This document shows positions 1 through 5,530 of a stretch of DNA of 5,530 bases, piece after piece. The notes below the pieces were generated by a model, which was given only the letters and a program-made list of their open reading frames with translations, did not search any database and was not told where the DNA came from. Positions within the stretch are counted from its first letter, which is position 1; every line of letters starts with the position of its first letter. The DNA is from an uncultured Eubacteriales bacterium (lineage in GTDB: Bacteria; Bacillota; Clostridia; Lachnospirales; Bianqueaceae). A program made the translations under genes and the position numbers. Where the stretch lies: assembly GCA_902782895.1 (NCBI GenBank), contig CACZPA010000070.1:1-5530 (forward strand), written 5' to 3'.

Positions 1-73
1 GCCCGTCACTGCGCGTTGTGTGCATATGCACATTGCCCTTCCACCATTTCCTGCCTTGTGAATCTGTGTACAT
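1..73 (-). CDS. PHP-domain metal-dependent hydrolase, N-terminal fragment (runs off the left edge)
   Basis: Only the first 24 codons are in the window, starting at the ATG complementary to 71-73. The translation ends with K-G-N-V-H-M-H-T-T-R-S-D-G. This matches the first motif of PHP (polymerase and histidinol phosphatase) domains, H-x-H-T-x-x-S-D-G, in which the two histidines (residues 16 and 18) and the aspartate (23) normally bind catalytic metal ions. Such proteins are usually cytoplasmic phosphoesterases acting on small phosphorylated molecules, but the substrate cannot be told from this fragment. The start is supported by an AAAGGAG ribosome binding site four bases upstream. The gene lies 36 bases after the beta-galactosidase stop codon on the same strand with no terminator between them, so it is probably the second gene of that operon. 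The family call rests on a single motif. Confidence 0.75.
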   Translation of the reverse strand, partial: MYTDSQGRKWWKGNVHMHTTRSDG

Positions 74-77
74 GTTT

Positions 78-84
78 CTCCTTT
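78..84 (-). promoter_or_regulatory. Ribosome binding site of the PHP-domain gene
   Basis: On the minus strand this reads AAAGGAG, four bases before the ATG. It decides the start of a gene otherwise visible only as a short edge fragment. I see no promoter or terminator in the 36-base gap, which fits translation from a shared galactosidase transcript. Confidence 0.75.
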
Positions 85-109
85 ATTGCTCAGCTAATAG
101 ATTTAGTGC

Positions 110-3100
110 TTATTCCTTGCGGTCCGGCAGCAGCTCGATCTCGAAATGGAATTCCTTCTCCGTGAACTGGTACTGCGGCAGCAGACGCGGTCCGCAGGAA
201 TTGGATCCGCAGCCGCTCTGCGCATAATCCAGGATCAGAATCGTCCTGTGCGTTTCGGGGAGCTGATACGGATGCGCGGAAGCCGCGATCTCATGCGGTG
301 TATACGGACTCGCGTTGAAGGAGAAGGTATCTCCGGCGGCTTCGATTCCGAATCCGTTCGAATCCCTTACGGAAACCCACTGCGTATCGTAGTGCGCGCC
401 GTTCTCCTGCGGCTTCAGATAGTTCTCGAAAAGCCCCTCGGCCGTGCCGGCAAAGAGTGACTTGTAAGAAGCGTGATGTTTGTCCCTGTAGCTCTCATCC
501 GGGCCGTATCCAAAGTAGCGGACACGGTTAAAGTCCTCCTGCAGCGGCAGCAGCAGTCCGTAACGAGGCAGGTACAGCTTTCTGTCGAAAGAACCGTCCT
601 CGTTCTTTACGCCGTTATTCATTCGCAGCAGTTCTCTCTCCGTCTCGTCGCGCACGCTGACATCCTGCGCCAGTTTGATTCTGCCGTCACCGGTCACGGT
701 CCAGCTGCTCGTCACAACCGCGATCGGCAGCATCGAAGCGGCTGCCAGCACGTGACGTGTATGGAACGTGATCTCCTCCGGCCGGGCATCGTAGATATCC
801 ATCTTTTCAAGCCGGGTCTGCGCCTTATCGATGCCGAACATCTCCCACTCGTGGATGACGTTGCGGTCATTGTCGATCGGCGCGCGGAAGATCGAGAGTT
901 CAGCCGGTCCCGCCAGCAGCTCTCTGCCCTCTACCATAAGGCTCTGCGGAAGGCCGGTATACTCTCCGAAGATATAGCAGAAATTCTGTCCCTTGAGATA
1001 GATCCTGCCGTCCTTCTTCCAGATCTCCATCGGGCCGGCTTCCGCCGCGACGGACAGTGCCATCTTCTCACGGGAAAGCTCTTTCTCGTCTCTCGCGATG
1101 ACTTCGCCCACGGCAAAATACGGATTCCCGTCCTTTGTGATCGCTTCCGCCCGCAGGATCACCGTCCCGCCCTTTGGAAGCGTATACTGCAGACGTACAT
1201 CCGCGCTCTCCCCCGGCGCGACATCCGGGAATTCGCGCAGTCCGCCCGCGACGCGAATACCGTTCTGCTCCACGGTCCAGCGCAGCTTCAGTCCGGACAG
1301 ATCGGAGAAATCATACCGGTTGATCACCTGAACAATCTTGCCGTTCGGATCCGGAAACGCGAAATTAACCGGTGCGATTACGAATTTATACTCACGCAGC
1401 CCGGTATGCGGGGTGCGGTCCGGATAAACCAGACCGTCCATGCAGAAGTTCGCGTCATGCGGCCATTCGCCGAAATCTCCGCCGTAAGCGTAGAATTCCT
1501 GGCCCTCCTGTCCCCGCAGTGCTCTGGCCGGTTTAACCGTCCCGTCCGGAAGCTTTTTCGCCAGTATCGCGTGATCGCACCACTCCCAGGCGCAGCCGCC
1601 CATCAGCTTCGGCTCACGGTAGATCAGATCCCAGTAATCGGCTGGATCTCCGGGGCCGTTGCCCATGCAGTGCACGTACTCGCAAAGGAACAGAGGCTTC
1701 TTCTGGTCCGGATTCGCTACGTATTCTTTCATCCAGCTGATGGCCGGATACATGCGGCTGTTCATATCGATGCACTCATCGCCAAGCTCCTGACGGTGGA
1801 ACTGTCCCTCATAGTGGACAAGCCTCTTGCCGCCGTGCTTTCTCGCGTAATCAGCCATGGCGAAATGATTGTGTCCGAAGTCGGACTCATTGCCGAGCGA
1901 CCAGAAGATAACGGCCGGCTGGTTCTTGTCGCGCTCCACCATGCGTTTCATACGGTCTACGCAGGCTTCCTTCCATTCCGGATCATCCGGCAGATTGATA
2001 CCGTTAGACCACGCGCCGTGCGACTCCAGATCGCATTCATCCATCACATAGAAGCCCATCCGTCCCGCAAGCTCCAGGAAGCGCGGATCATTTGGGTAAT
2101 GAGACGTACGGATCGTATTCACGTTATGCTGTTTCATCAGCACAAGGTCTTTACGCATATCCTCCAGAGAAACCGTCTGTCCGGTCAGCGGATTCGAATC
2201 ATGGCGATTCACACCCTTCAGCTTGATCGCTCTGTCGTTGAAATAGAACACGCCATCGCGGATCTCCGCTTTGCGGAAGCCTGTCTGCACCGCAATGACC
2301 TCACCGGCTTTGCGGAGGATCACACGGTAAAGCTCCGGATGCTCTGCGTTCCAGAGAACAGGCTTTTTGACGGTAAAACGGATCGTCGCGTCGCCGTTCG
2401 CGTCCGCGTCGGCGGTCGCGACGGCATCCGGTCTCGCGTCCGCGGCTTTGCCGGGAGCGTACAGTTCCGCTTTGATCTTGCCCTTGCCTGCGGCATGGAC
2501 TTCGATCACGACCTCTCCGCTGTCCGGATCCGCCGTTACCATGTAATCGACAATATGTCCTGCCGCGCGCTTCAGCAGATAGACATTGCGGAAAATTCCC
2601 GAATAACGGAAGCAGTCCTGATCCTCCAGATACGTCCCGTCGCACCACTTCAGAACAACCGCGGTGATCCGGTTATGTCCCGGACGCAGGATGCCGGTCA
2701 GATCAAACTCGGCCGGAATACGGCTTCCCTTGGAGTATCCGATATATTTGCCGTTCGCCCAGAGCATCAGGCAGGAATTCACGCCTTCAAAAACGATGGT
2801 CTGCTGTGCTCCGTCCCAGTCCGCAGGAAGCGTAAAATCACGGATATACAGGCCTGTCGGGTTCTCTGCCGGTACATGCGGCGGATCGCAGGGGAAAGGA
2901 TACCGTACATTCGTATACTGGCACTGGTCATAGCCGTACATCTGCCAGCAGGACGGCACCGGAAGGCTGTCCATCTGTGCCGTATCATACTCTTCCAAAG
3001 TACATCCGTCCGGGAGCGCCTCCGGACAGTCAAAAAGCCGGAAACTCCACGCGCCGGCAAGATCTTTTACAAGCTCGGACCGATAACCGCTCAGCGGATC

Positions 3101-3199
3101 GGGATCCGTTCCTTCCTGAAAGGGAATATACCAAGAGCGGGGTGCAAGTCTGTTTTCACAGATGCTGCCGGGCTGGTCCCAGATATGTTTTAACTGCAT
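110..3199 (-). CDS. lacZ: Beta-galactosidase, glycoside hydrolase family 2 (LacZ type)
   Basis: Hydrolyses terminal beta-D-galactosyl residues, with retention of configuration. The 1029 residues are close to E. coli LacZ (1024) and cover the full five-domain plan: jelly-roll sugar-binding domain (about 45-210), immunoglobulin-like domain (about 215-310), TIM barrel (about 312-610), a second immunoglobulin-like domain (about 610-715) and the C-terminal small-chain domain (about 730-1025). The predicted acid/base is E438 in S-L-G-N-E-S. The predicted nucleophile is E507 in L-C-E-Y-V-H-C-M-G-N-G, where most relatives have A-H-A rather than V-H-C. E392 and H394 in D-L-E-S-H-G match the E. coli magnesium and active-site residues. 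The late motif F-G-Y-G-P-D-E-S-Y and a P-Q-E-N-G motif mark the small-chain domain. An Ala/Asp-rich stretch (about 248-272) lies in the second domain. There is no signal peptide, so it should be cytoplasmic. The start is fixed by a GGGAGG site seven bases upstream. Family assignment is very secure. The exact substrate is not, because family 2 enzymes also act on other beta-galactosides. Confidence 0.95.
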   Translation of the reverse strand: MQLKHIWDQPGSICENRLAPRSWYIPFQEGTDPDPLSGYRSELVKDLAGAWSFRLFDCPEALPDGCTLEEYDTAQMDSLPVPSCWQMYGYDQCQYTNVRYPFPCDPPHVPAENPTGLYIRDFTLPADWDGAQQTIVFEGVNSCLMLWANGKYIGYSKGSRIPAEFDLTGILRPGHNRITAVVLKWCDGTYLEDQDCFRYSGIFRNVYLLKRAAGHIVDYMVTADPDSGEVVIEVHAAGKGKIKAELYAPGKAADARPDAVATADADANGDATIRFTVKKPVLWNAEHPELYRVILRKAGEVIAVQTGFRKAEIRDGVFYFNDRAIKLKGVNRHDSNPLTGQTVSLEDMRKDLVLMKQHNVNTIRTSHYPNDPRFLELAGRMGFYVMDECDLESHGAWSNGINLPDDPEWKEACVDRMKRMVERDKNQPAVIFWSLGNESDFGHNHFAMADYARKHGGKRLVHYEGQFHRQELGDECIDMNSRMYPAISWMKEYVANPDQKKPLFLCEYVHCMGNGPGDPADYWDLIYREPKLMGGCAWEWCDHAILAKKLPDGTVKPARALRGQEGQEFYAYGGDFGEWPHDANFCMDGLVYPDRTPHTGLREYKFVIAPVNFAFPDPNGKIVQVINRYDFSDLSGLKLRWTVEQNGIRVAGGLREFPDVAPGESADVRLQYTLPKGGTVILRAEAITKDGNPYFAVGEVIARDEKELSREKMALSVAAEAGPMEIWKKDGRIYLKGQNFCYIFGEYTGLPQSLMVEGRELLAGPAELSIFRAPIDNDRNVIHEWEMFGIDKAQTRLEKMDIYDARPEEITFHTRHVLAAASMLPIAVVTSSWTVTGDGRIKLAQDVSVRDETERELLRMNNGVKNEDGSFDRKLYLPRYGLLLPLQEDFNRVRYFGYGPDESYRDKHHASYKSLFAGTAEGLFENYLKPQENGAHYDTQWVSVRDSNGFGIEAAGDTFSFNASPYTPHEIAASAHPYQLPETHRTILILDYAQSGCGSNSCGPRLLPQYQFTEKEFHFEIELLPDRKE

Positions 3200-3206
3200 A
3201 TTATAT

Positions 3207-3212
3207 CCTCCC
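3207..3212 (-). promoter_or_regulatory. Ribosome binding site of the beta-galactosidase gene
   Basis: The minus strand reads GGGAGG, seven bases before the ATG at 3199. Spacing and strength are near ideal and settle the start codon. Confidence 0.85.
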
Positions 3213-3236
3213 TGTCACGATATATGTGTTATCCGA

Positions 3237-3265
3237 AGTGTATCACAACTGCAGAAAAAAGACAA
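3237..3265 (-). promoter_or_regulatory. Predicted sigma-A promoter of the beta-galactosidase operon
   Basis: Reading the minus strand, the -35 box is TTGTCT (complement of 3260-3265), then a 17-base spacer, then the -10 box TACACT (complement of 3237-3242). A TG one base before the -10 makes it an extended -10 element. Each hexamer matches four of six consensus bases. Transcription would begin near 3230, giving a leader of about 30 bases that contains the ribosome binding site. I could not identify a catabolite-response (cre) box or a convincing operator, so regulation by substrate is not visible. Confidence 0.6.
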
Positions 3266-3291
3266 GATTCCTCTGCCTGTAATTTTAATGT

Positions 3292-3319
3292 TTGCGAATC
3301 CGGGATTTTATGGTATAAT
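3292..3319 (+). promoter_or_regulatory. Predicted sigma-A promoter with extended -10 for the metallophosphoesterase
   Basis: The -10 box TATAAT (3314-3319) is a perfect consensus and is preceded by TGG, giving the extended form TGnTATAAT. A -35 candidate, TTGCGA (3292-3297), matches four of six consensus bases at a 16-base spacing. Transcription would begin near 3326, giving a leader of about 66 bases. It lies back to back with the galactosidase promoter: the two -35 boxes are 26 bases apart. Confidence 0.7.
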
Positions 3320-3350
3320 AATTCCGGTTATATCTGTACGGACTTCTGAA

Positions 3351-3383
3351 GGAAAGGAGGCAAGCCGATCTGCGGGTCGGGCT
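3351..3383 (+). promoter_or_regulatory. Distant ribosome binding site with a hairpin before the metallophosphoesterase start
   Basis: A strong Shine-Dalgarno sequence (GGAAAGGAGG, 3351-3360) lies 31 bases before the ATG at 3392, far beyond the usual 5-10. Between them CCGATC (3365-3370) can pair with GGTCGG (3375-3380) around a TGCG loop. AG (3363-3364) can pair with CT (3382-3383) across one bulged G, extending the stem to eight pairs. If folded, only about 10 bases remain between the Shine-Dalgarno sequence and the ATG. There is no in-frame ATG, GTG or TTG closer to the ribosome binding site. The bases are observed; the folding and its effect on initiation are inferred. Confidence 0.5.
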
Positions 3384-3391
3384 GGTTTTGT

Positions 3392-4036
3392 ATGAAAATT
3401 CTGGTTCTCAGCGATATTTAGTCCCGTTTCCTCTGGGATCATTATAAAGAAGGCATGCTCGAGCCCTATTCTCTGATCCTTTCCTGCGGCGATCTGAAGG
3501 CGGAATACCTCTCCTTCCTTGCCACCTTTACCAAAGCCCCTGTGCTCTATGTGCACGGCAATCACGATGAGCGCTACGACGTCCGTCCCCCGGAGGGCTG
3601 CTTCTGCATCGACGACCGACTCGTGGATTTCAACGGAATCCGGATCCTCGGCCTCGGCGGTTCCATGCGGTACCGTCCCGGCAATTATCAATACACAGAG
3701 AAGGAAATGCTCCGCCGCATCCTGCATCTGCGCGGCAAGCTCCACCGCTCCCATGGCTTTGACATTTTGCTGACACACGCGCCGGCGTACGAGCTTGGCG
3801 ACGGGAAAGACCTCTGCCACCAGGGATTCGAGTGTTTCCGCGGACTGATGGACCGCTATCAGCCGGAATATATGCTGCACGGTCATGTGCACGCTGATTA
3901 CATCTACAACTTCAAGCGCATACAGACCTACGGCAATACACAGATCATCAACTGCTATGAGAAATACGAGCTAGAGATTCCGGATGACCGGATCCGTCCC
4001 GGACGCTTCTCTCTGAAAGAATTCTATAAACACTGA
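3392..4036 (+). CDS. Metallophosphoesterase (calcineurin-like), interrupted by an in-frame TAG at codon 10
   Basis: A small single-domain phosphoesterase of 214 codons counting the TAG as one residue; the substrate is unknown. From ATG 3392 the translation opens M-K-I-L-V-L-S-D-I, then TAG (3419-3421), then continues in frame with family-like sequence to TGA at 4034-4036. Later motifs are intact: G-D at 33-34, G-N-H-D at 56-59, T-H at 128-129 and G-H-V-H at 164-167. The first metal-binding motif, D-x-H (D-x-E in some Clostridial relatives, from memory), starts at D8, so the TAG sits on the second ligand. One base change, GAG to TAG, would explain it. The alternative start ATG 3455 gives 193 residues without D8 and has no well-spaced ribosome binding site, so that product would probably lack full metal binding. 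It could be a freshly broken gene, a sequencing error or a read-through gene. There is no signal peptide. It is transcribed alone, between divergent and convergent neighbours. Confidence 0.85.
3419..3421 (+). other. In-frame amber codon (TAG) within the first metal-binding motif
   Basis: Codon 10 of the metallophosphoesterase frame. Family-like sequence is present on both sides, with no shift of frame. The four complete gene ends in the window use TAA, TGA, TGA and TAA, so no visible gene uses TAG as its terminal stop. That sample is too small to show that TAG is reassigned. A weak stem (TCCC 3422-3425 with GGGA 3435-3438) follows it directly. Confidence 0.85.
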
Positions 4037-4075
4037 ACGCCAGACAGCATCTCTCGAAACTGCCTGGCGTTTTTT
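4036..4075 (+). terminator. Intrinsic terminator of the metallophosphoesterase gene
   Basis: AACGCCAG (4036-4043) pairs perfectly with CTGGCGTT (4064-4071). An inner GCA (4047-4049) with TGC (4061-4063) can extend the stem past a bulge, and a run of six T (4070-4075) follows. It overlaps the last base of the stop codon. On the minus strand no good T-run follows the hairpin, so it should act mainly on the plus-strand transcript and less well on the converging operon. Confidence 0.85.
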
Positions 4076-4087
4076 ATTATGTGGATA

Positions 4088-4660
4088 TCAGGCGCCTGCC
4101 TGCGCTTTCCCGGCTTCCCGCTCCAGAGTCCGGACCGCTTCCTCAATCTCGTCCCAGTTACGGACCCGGATCATACCGGCGCTTTCCGCGTCATAATGCA
4201 CATTGTGCGGCGCGGTCATCAGGATCTTCGCGTAGCTGCCGCCCTCCAGATTATGGATTCCGTCGTCGATCAGGACGTCTCCGCGGATCATCTGCTTACG
4301 GCTGGTGATGATCACATGATCCCAGGAGATAAAGGGAAACCAGCGGAACAGCAGATCGCTCATCTTCTCCGACAGCGACTCATGCGTCGCCGCGGTCACG
4401 ATATAGATCTCGTGCCCAGCCGCGATCAGCCGCTTCAGGGCCTCCACGGCGCCGGGCATCGGCTCGACCTTGCCCCAGAAACCGGGTTCTTCCGGTATCG
4501 CGTAGACCTGATCGTGCGTCAGTCCGGGAAAAGCCGCTGAGACGTCCCAGGTCACGATTTCGTCATAAGCCGTATCCGTCCCGTATCTTTCGTTGACGCC
4601 CCGGACCCAGGCCGCGAGCAGCTGTTCCATGGTATCGTCCATATCGACCAGAATAACCAT
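4088..4660 (-). CDS. HAD-superfamily 5'(3')-deoxyribonucleotidase-like phosphatase (NT5C type)
   Basis: A 190-residue cytoplasmic phosphatase of the haloacid dehalogenase fold. The known family removes the phosphate from deoxyribonucleoside monophosphates, but bacterial members are mostly untested. All four HAD motifs are visible. Motif I is D-M-D-D-T at 6-10, with D6 the predicted nucleophile and D8 the acid/base. T89 in I-V-T-A is motif II. K122 in S-R-K-Q is motif III. D132-D133 in L-I-D-D-G is motif IV. Residues between motifs I and II form a small helical cap, and W39, F45 and F61 are in the region where this family has aromatic substrate-pocket residues. The length is normal for the family. 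The start is supported by a GGAAGAGG site five bases upstream. It follows the heparinase-like gene by 18 bases and is almost surely co-transcribed with it. Its link to polysaccharide use is unclear, and it could dephosphorylate something other than a nucleotide. Confidence 0.85.
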   Translation of the reverse strand: MVILVDMDDTMEQLLAAWVRGVNERYGTDTAYDEIVTWDVSAAFPGLTHDQVYAIPEEPGFWGKVEPMPGAVEALKRLIAAGHEIYIVTAATHESLSEKMSDLLFRWFPFISWDHVIITSRKQMIRGDVLIDDGIHNLEGGSYAKILMTAPHNVHYDAESAGMIRVRNWDEIEEAVRTLEREAGKAQAGA

Positions 4661-4665
4661 AACTT

Positions 4666-4673
4666 CCTCTTCC
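4666..4673 (-). promoter_or_regulatory. Ribosome binding site of the HAD phosphatase gene
   Basis: The minus strand reads GGAAGAGG, ending five bases before the ATG at 4660. It sits inside the 18-base gap after the heparinase-like stop codon. That gap is too short for a separate promoter plus leader. Confidence 0.7.
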
Positions 4674-4678
4674 GATGT

Positions 4679-5530
4679 TTATTTTGTGCAGAAAAGCTTG
4701 CTGAATACGGCCTTGACGCTCTCCTTATCGGCCGCGTTCCAGGCCGCTTCCGGAGCGATCGCGATGACAGAACGCATCGGCGCGGCACAGTGATAGGTTA
4801 CGGAAAGCTGCGGGGACGGTTCTTTAACGGCGTATCCATAGGATACCCAGCCGCCGATCGGATCCAGATCGCCCTTGTAACCCTTCAGCTGCGGCGTTAC
4901 GCCCGGATTCGCGTCCTCCGGCGTCAGAACGGCGATGACAAAGCGCTCGCCTTTCTCCGTCGTATAGATTGCCTGCTTGCCGTCTACCTCGAGCTCGCCC
5001 GGCGCGAAATTGAACCAAAGATTGATGTCATGCTCGGTAAGCGCAAGTCCTGTCACCTCATCCGCCAGGCCGAAAATGTCTCCGTCGATCCGCGCGGCCA
5101 TGCGGCGGTGATTCATCGGATCCTCCGCATAAGCATAGCCGTTGTGGGACATATCGATCAGCTGATAGCCGATCTCCTTACCGGTATCGTCCGCGACCTT
5201 GCCCTCTTCAAAGCGGTGCAGCCACGCGCGCGCGCAGAATTCTCTGTCGCCGGGAACACGGCCCATCACGCGGTTCTCCACTTCCAGCGTATTATGCGCT
5301 CTGGAGGACATGAAATAATCACGCCACGGCTGCCAGGCGGTAAATCCATAGATGAAACGTCCTGTATCGACCAGAACATCCGTCCCGCCGATCTGCAGCT
5401 CAAAGTGTCCCGTATCGTTGTGCACATGCGCTGTATGCTCGCCGCGCTCGATCCGCAGGCCCTGCAGCGCGAAATAGCTGTCCTTCTCTCCCCAGCCCGT
5501 CCGCATGATATAGAATCCGGACGCCTTGAA
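4679..5530 (-). CDS. Heparinase II/III-like protein, C-terminal part (runs off the right edge)
   Basis: A polysaccharide lyase-like protein. Relatives cut uronic-acid-containing chains such as heparin, heparan sulfate or alginate by beta-elimination. The visible 283 residues remain open to the window edge: eight sense codons precede the first ATG (5504-5506), so that ATG is internal and the true start lies outside. The visible part begins inside the motif G-F-Y-I-M-R-T-G-W-G. The central beta-sandwich motif H-x-H-N-D-x-G-x-F-E-L follows (visible residues 35-45), then L-V-D-T-G-R at 53-58 and S-S-R-A-H-N-T-L at 75-82. The conserved histidines and the aspartate match the family's metal-binding and active-site pattern. 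The rest is a beta-rich C-terminal domain. The missing N-terminal part would be the helical toroid and any signal peptide, so location and exact lyase family cannot be stated. The HAD phosphatase follows 18 bases downstream. Confidence 0.88.
   Translation of the reverse strand, partial: FKASGFYIMRTGWGEKDSYFALQGLRIERGEHTAHVHNDTGHFELQIGGTDVLVDTGRFIYGFTAWQPWRDYFMSSRAHNTLEVENRVMGRVPGDREFCARAWLHRFEEGKVADDTGKEIGYQLIDMSHNGYAYAEDPMNHRRMAARIDGDIFGLADEVTGLALTEHDINLWFNFAPGELEVDGKQAIYTTEKGERFVIAVLTPEDANPGVTPQLKGYKGDLDPIGGWVSYGYAVKEPSPQLSVTYHCAAPMRSVIAIAPEAAWNAADKESVKAVFSKLFCTK

Noticed and set aside
19..32. A perfect 14-base palindrome (TGTGCATATGCACA)
   Set aside because: It lies inside the PHP coding region and its core encodes the conserved His-Met-His metal motif, so protein coding explains it well enough.
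2384..2455. GC-rich, repeat-like stretch with many GCGTC/GCGAC units
   Set aside because: It encodes an Ala/Asp-rich loop of the galactosidase's second domain. The units are irregular and the reading frame is undisturbed, so this is low complexity in a loop and not a DNA repeat element.
473..3193. A 906-codon open frame on the plus strand, antisense to the beta-galactosidase
   Set aside because: Its codons are in exact register with the galactosidase codons, so a stop could arise only where the galactosidase uses TTA, CTA or TCA, which a GC-rich gene avoids. Its translation has no recognisable domain and it has no ribosome binding site. It is a codon-usage shadow.
3227..3248. Half-sites resembling the E. 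coli lac operator (minus strand TTGTGA, then GGATAACA) over the galactosidase -10 and start site
   Set aside because: The halves are separated by 8 bases instead of the 2 in lacO1, which breaks the symmetry and helical phasing a LacI dimer needs. E. coli LacI is not expected in a Firmicute. The likeness is probably chance, although an operator for another regulator at this place cannot be excluded.
3308..3892. A 194-codon frame antisense to the metallophosphoesterase
   Set aside because: It has the same codon-register relationship and no recognisable motif. The metallophosphoesterase frame carries all the family signatures. A similar shadow frame lies antisense to the HAD gene at 4079-4540.
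3455..4036. Metallophosphoesterase starting at the internal ATG 3455 as the intended gene
   Set aside because: The purine-rich stretch before it is only about one base away, too close for a ribosome binding site, and this start removes D8. The sequence upstream of it in the same frame is clearly family-like, so ATG 3392 is the ancestral start.

Overview
The window looks like chromosome from an anaerobic, probably gut- or rumen-associated Firmicute (Clostridia, perhaps a Lachnospiraceae-like lineage). The reasons are strong AGGAGG-type ribosome binding sites, TATAAT-type promoters in AT-rich gaps, moderately GC-rich coding DNA, and a small metallophosphoesterase of a kind I associate with Clostridia. 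The taxonomy is an inference. There are no RNA genes, insertion sequences, CRISPR arrays or phage genes. The content is mainly carbohydrate catabolism.

Left region (1-3199, minus strand). A complete 1029-residue family 2 glycoside hydrolase of the LacZ beta-galactosidase type is followed, 36 bases after its stop codon, by the first 24 codons of a PHP-domain metal-dependent hydrolase that leaves the window at base 1. The two probably form one transcription unit, read from a promoter at about 3237-3265.

Middle region (3200-4080). A 192-base divergent intergenic region carries back-to-back promoters: one for the galactosidase (minus) and one with an extended -10 for a small metallophosphoesterase (plus). 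The metallophosphoesterase is the oddest item here. Its reading frame from ATG 3392 shows every family motif, but codon 10 is an in-frame TAG. It lies exactly where the second metal ligand of the D-x-H/E motif should be. Its ribosome binding site is also 31 bases from the ATG, with a predicted hairpin in between. A good intrinsic terminator follows the gene.

Right region (4088-5530, minus strand). A heparinase II/III-like protein, missing its N-terminal part beyond the right edge, is followed after 18 bases by a 190-residue HAD-superfamily phosphatase of the 5'(3')-deoxyribonucleotidase (NT5C) type. These two are very probably co-transcribed, converging on the metallophosphoesterase.

Taken together, the cell appears to break down uronic-acid-containing polysaccharides or glycosaminoglycans and beta-galactosides. 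The galactosidase has no signal peptide, so it would act on imported oligosaccharides. I found no new multi-gene system. The recoded or broken start of the metallophosphoesterase is the observation most worth checking.
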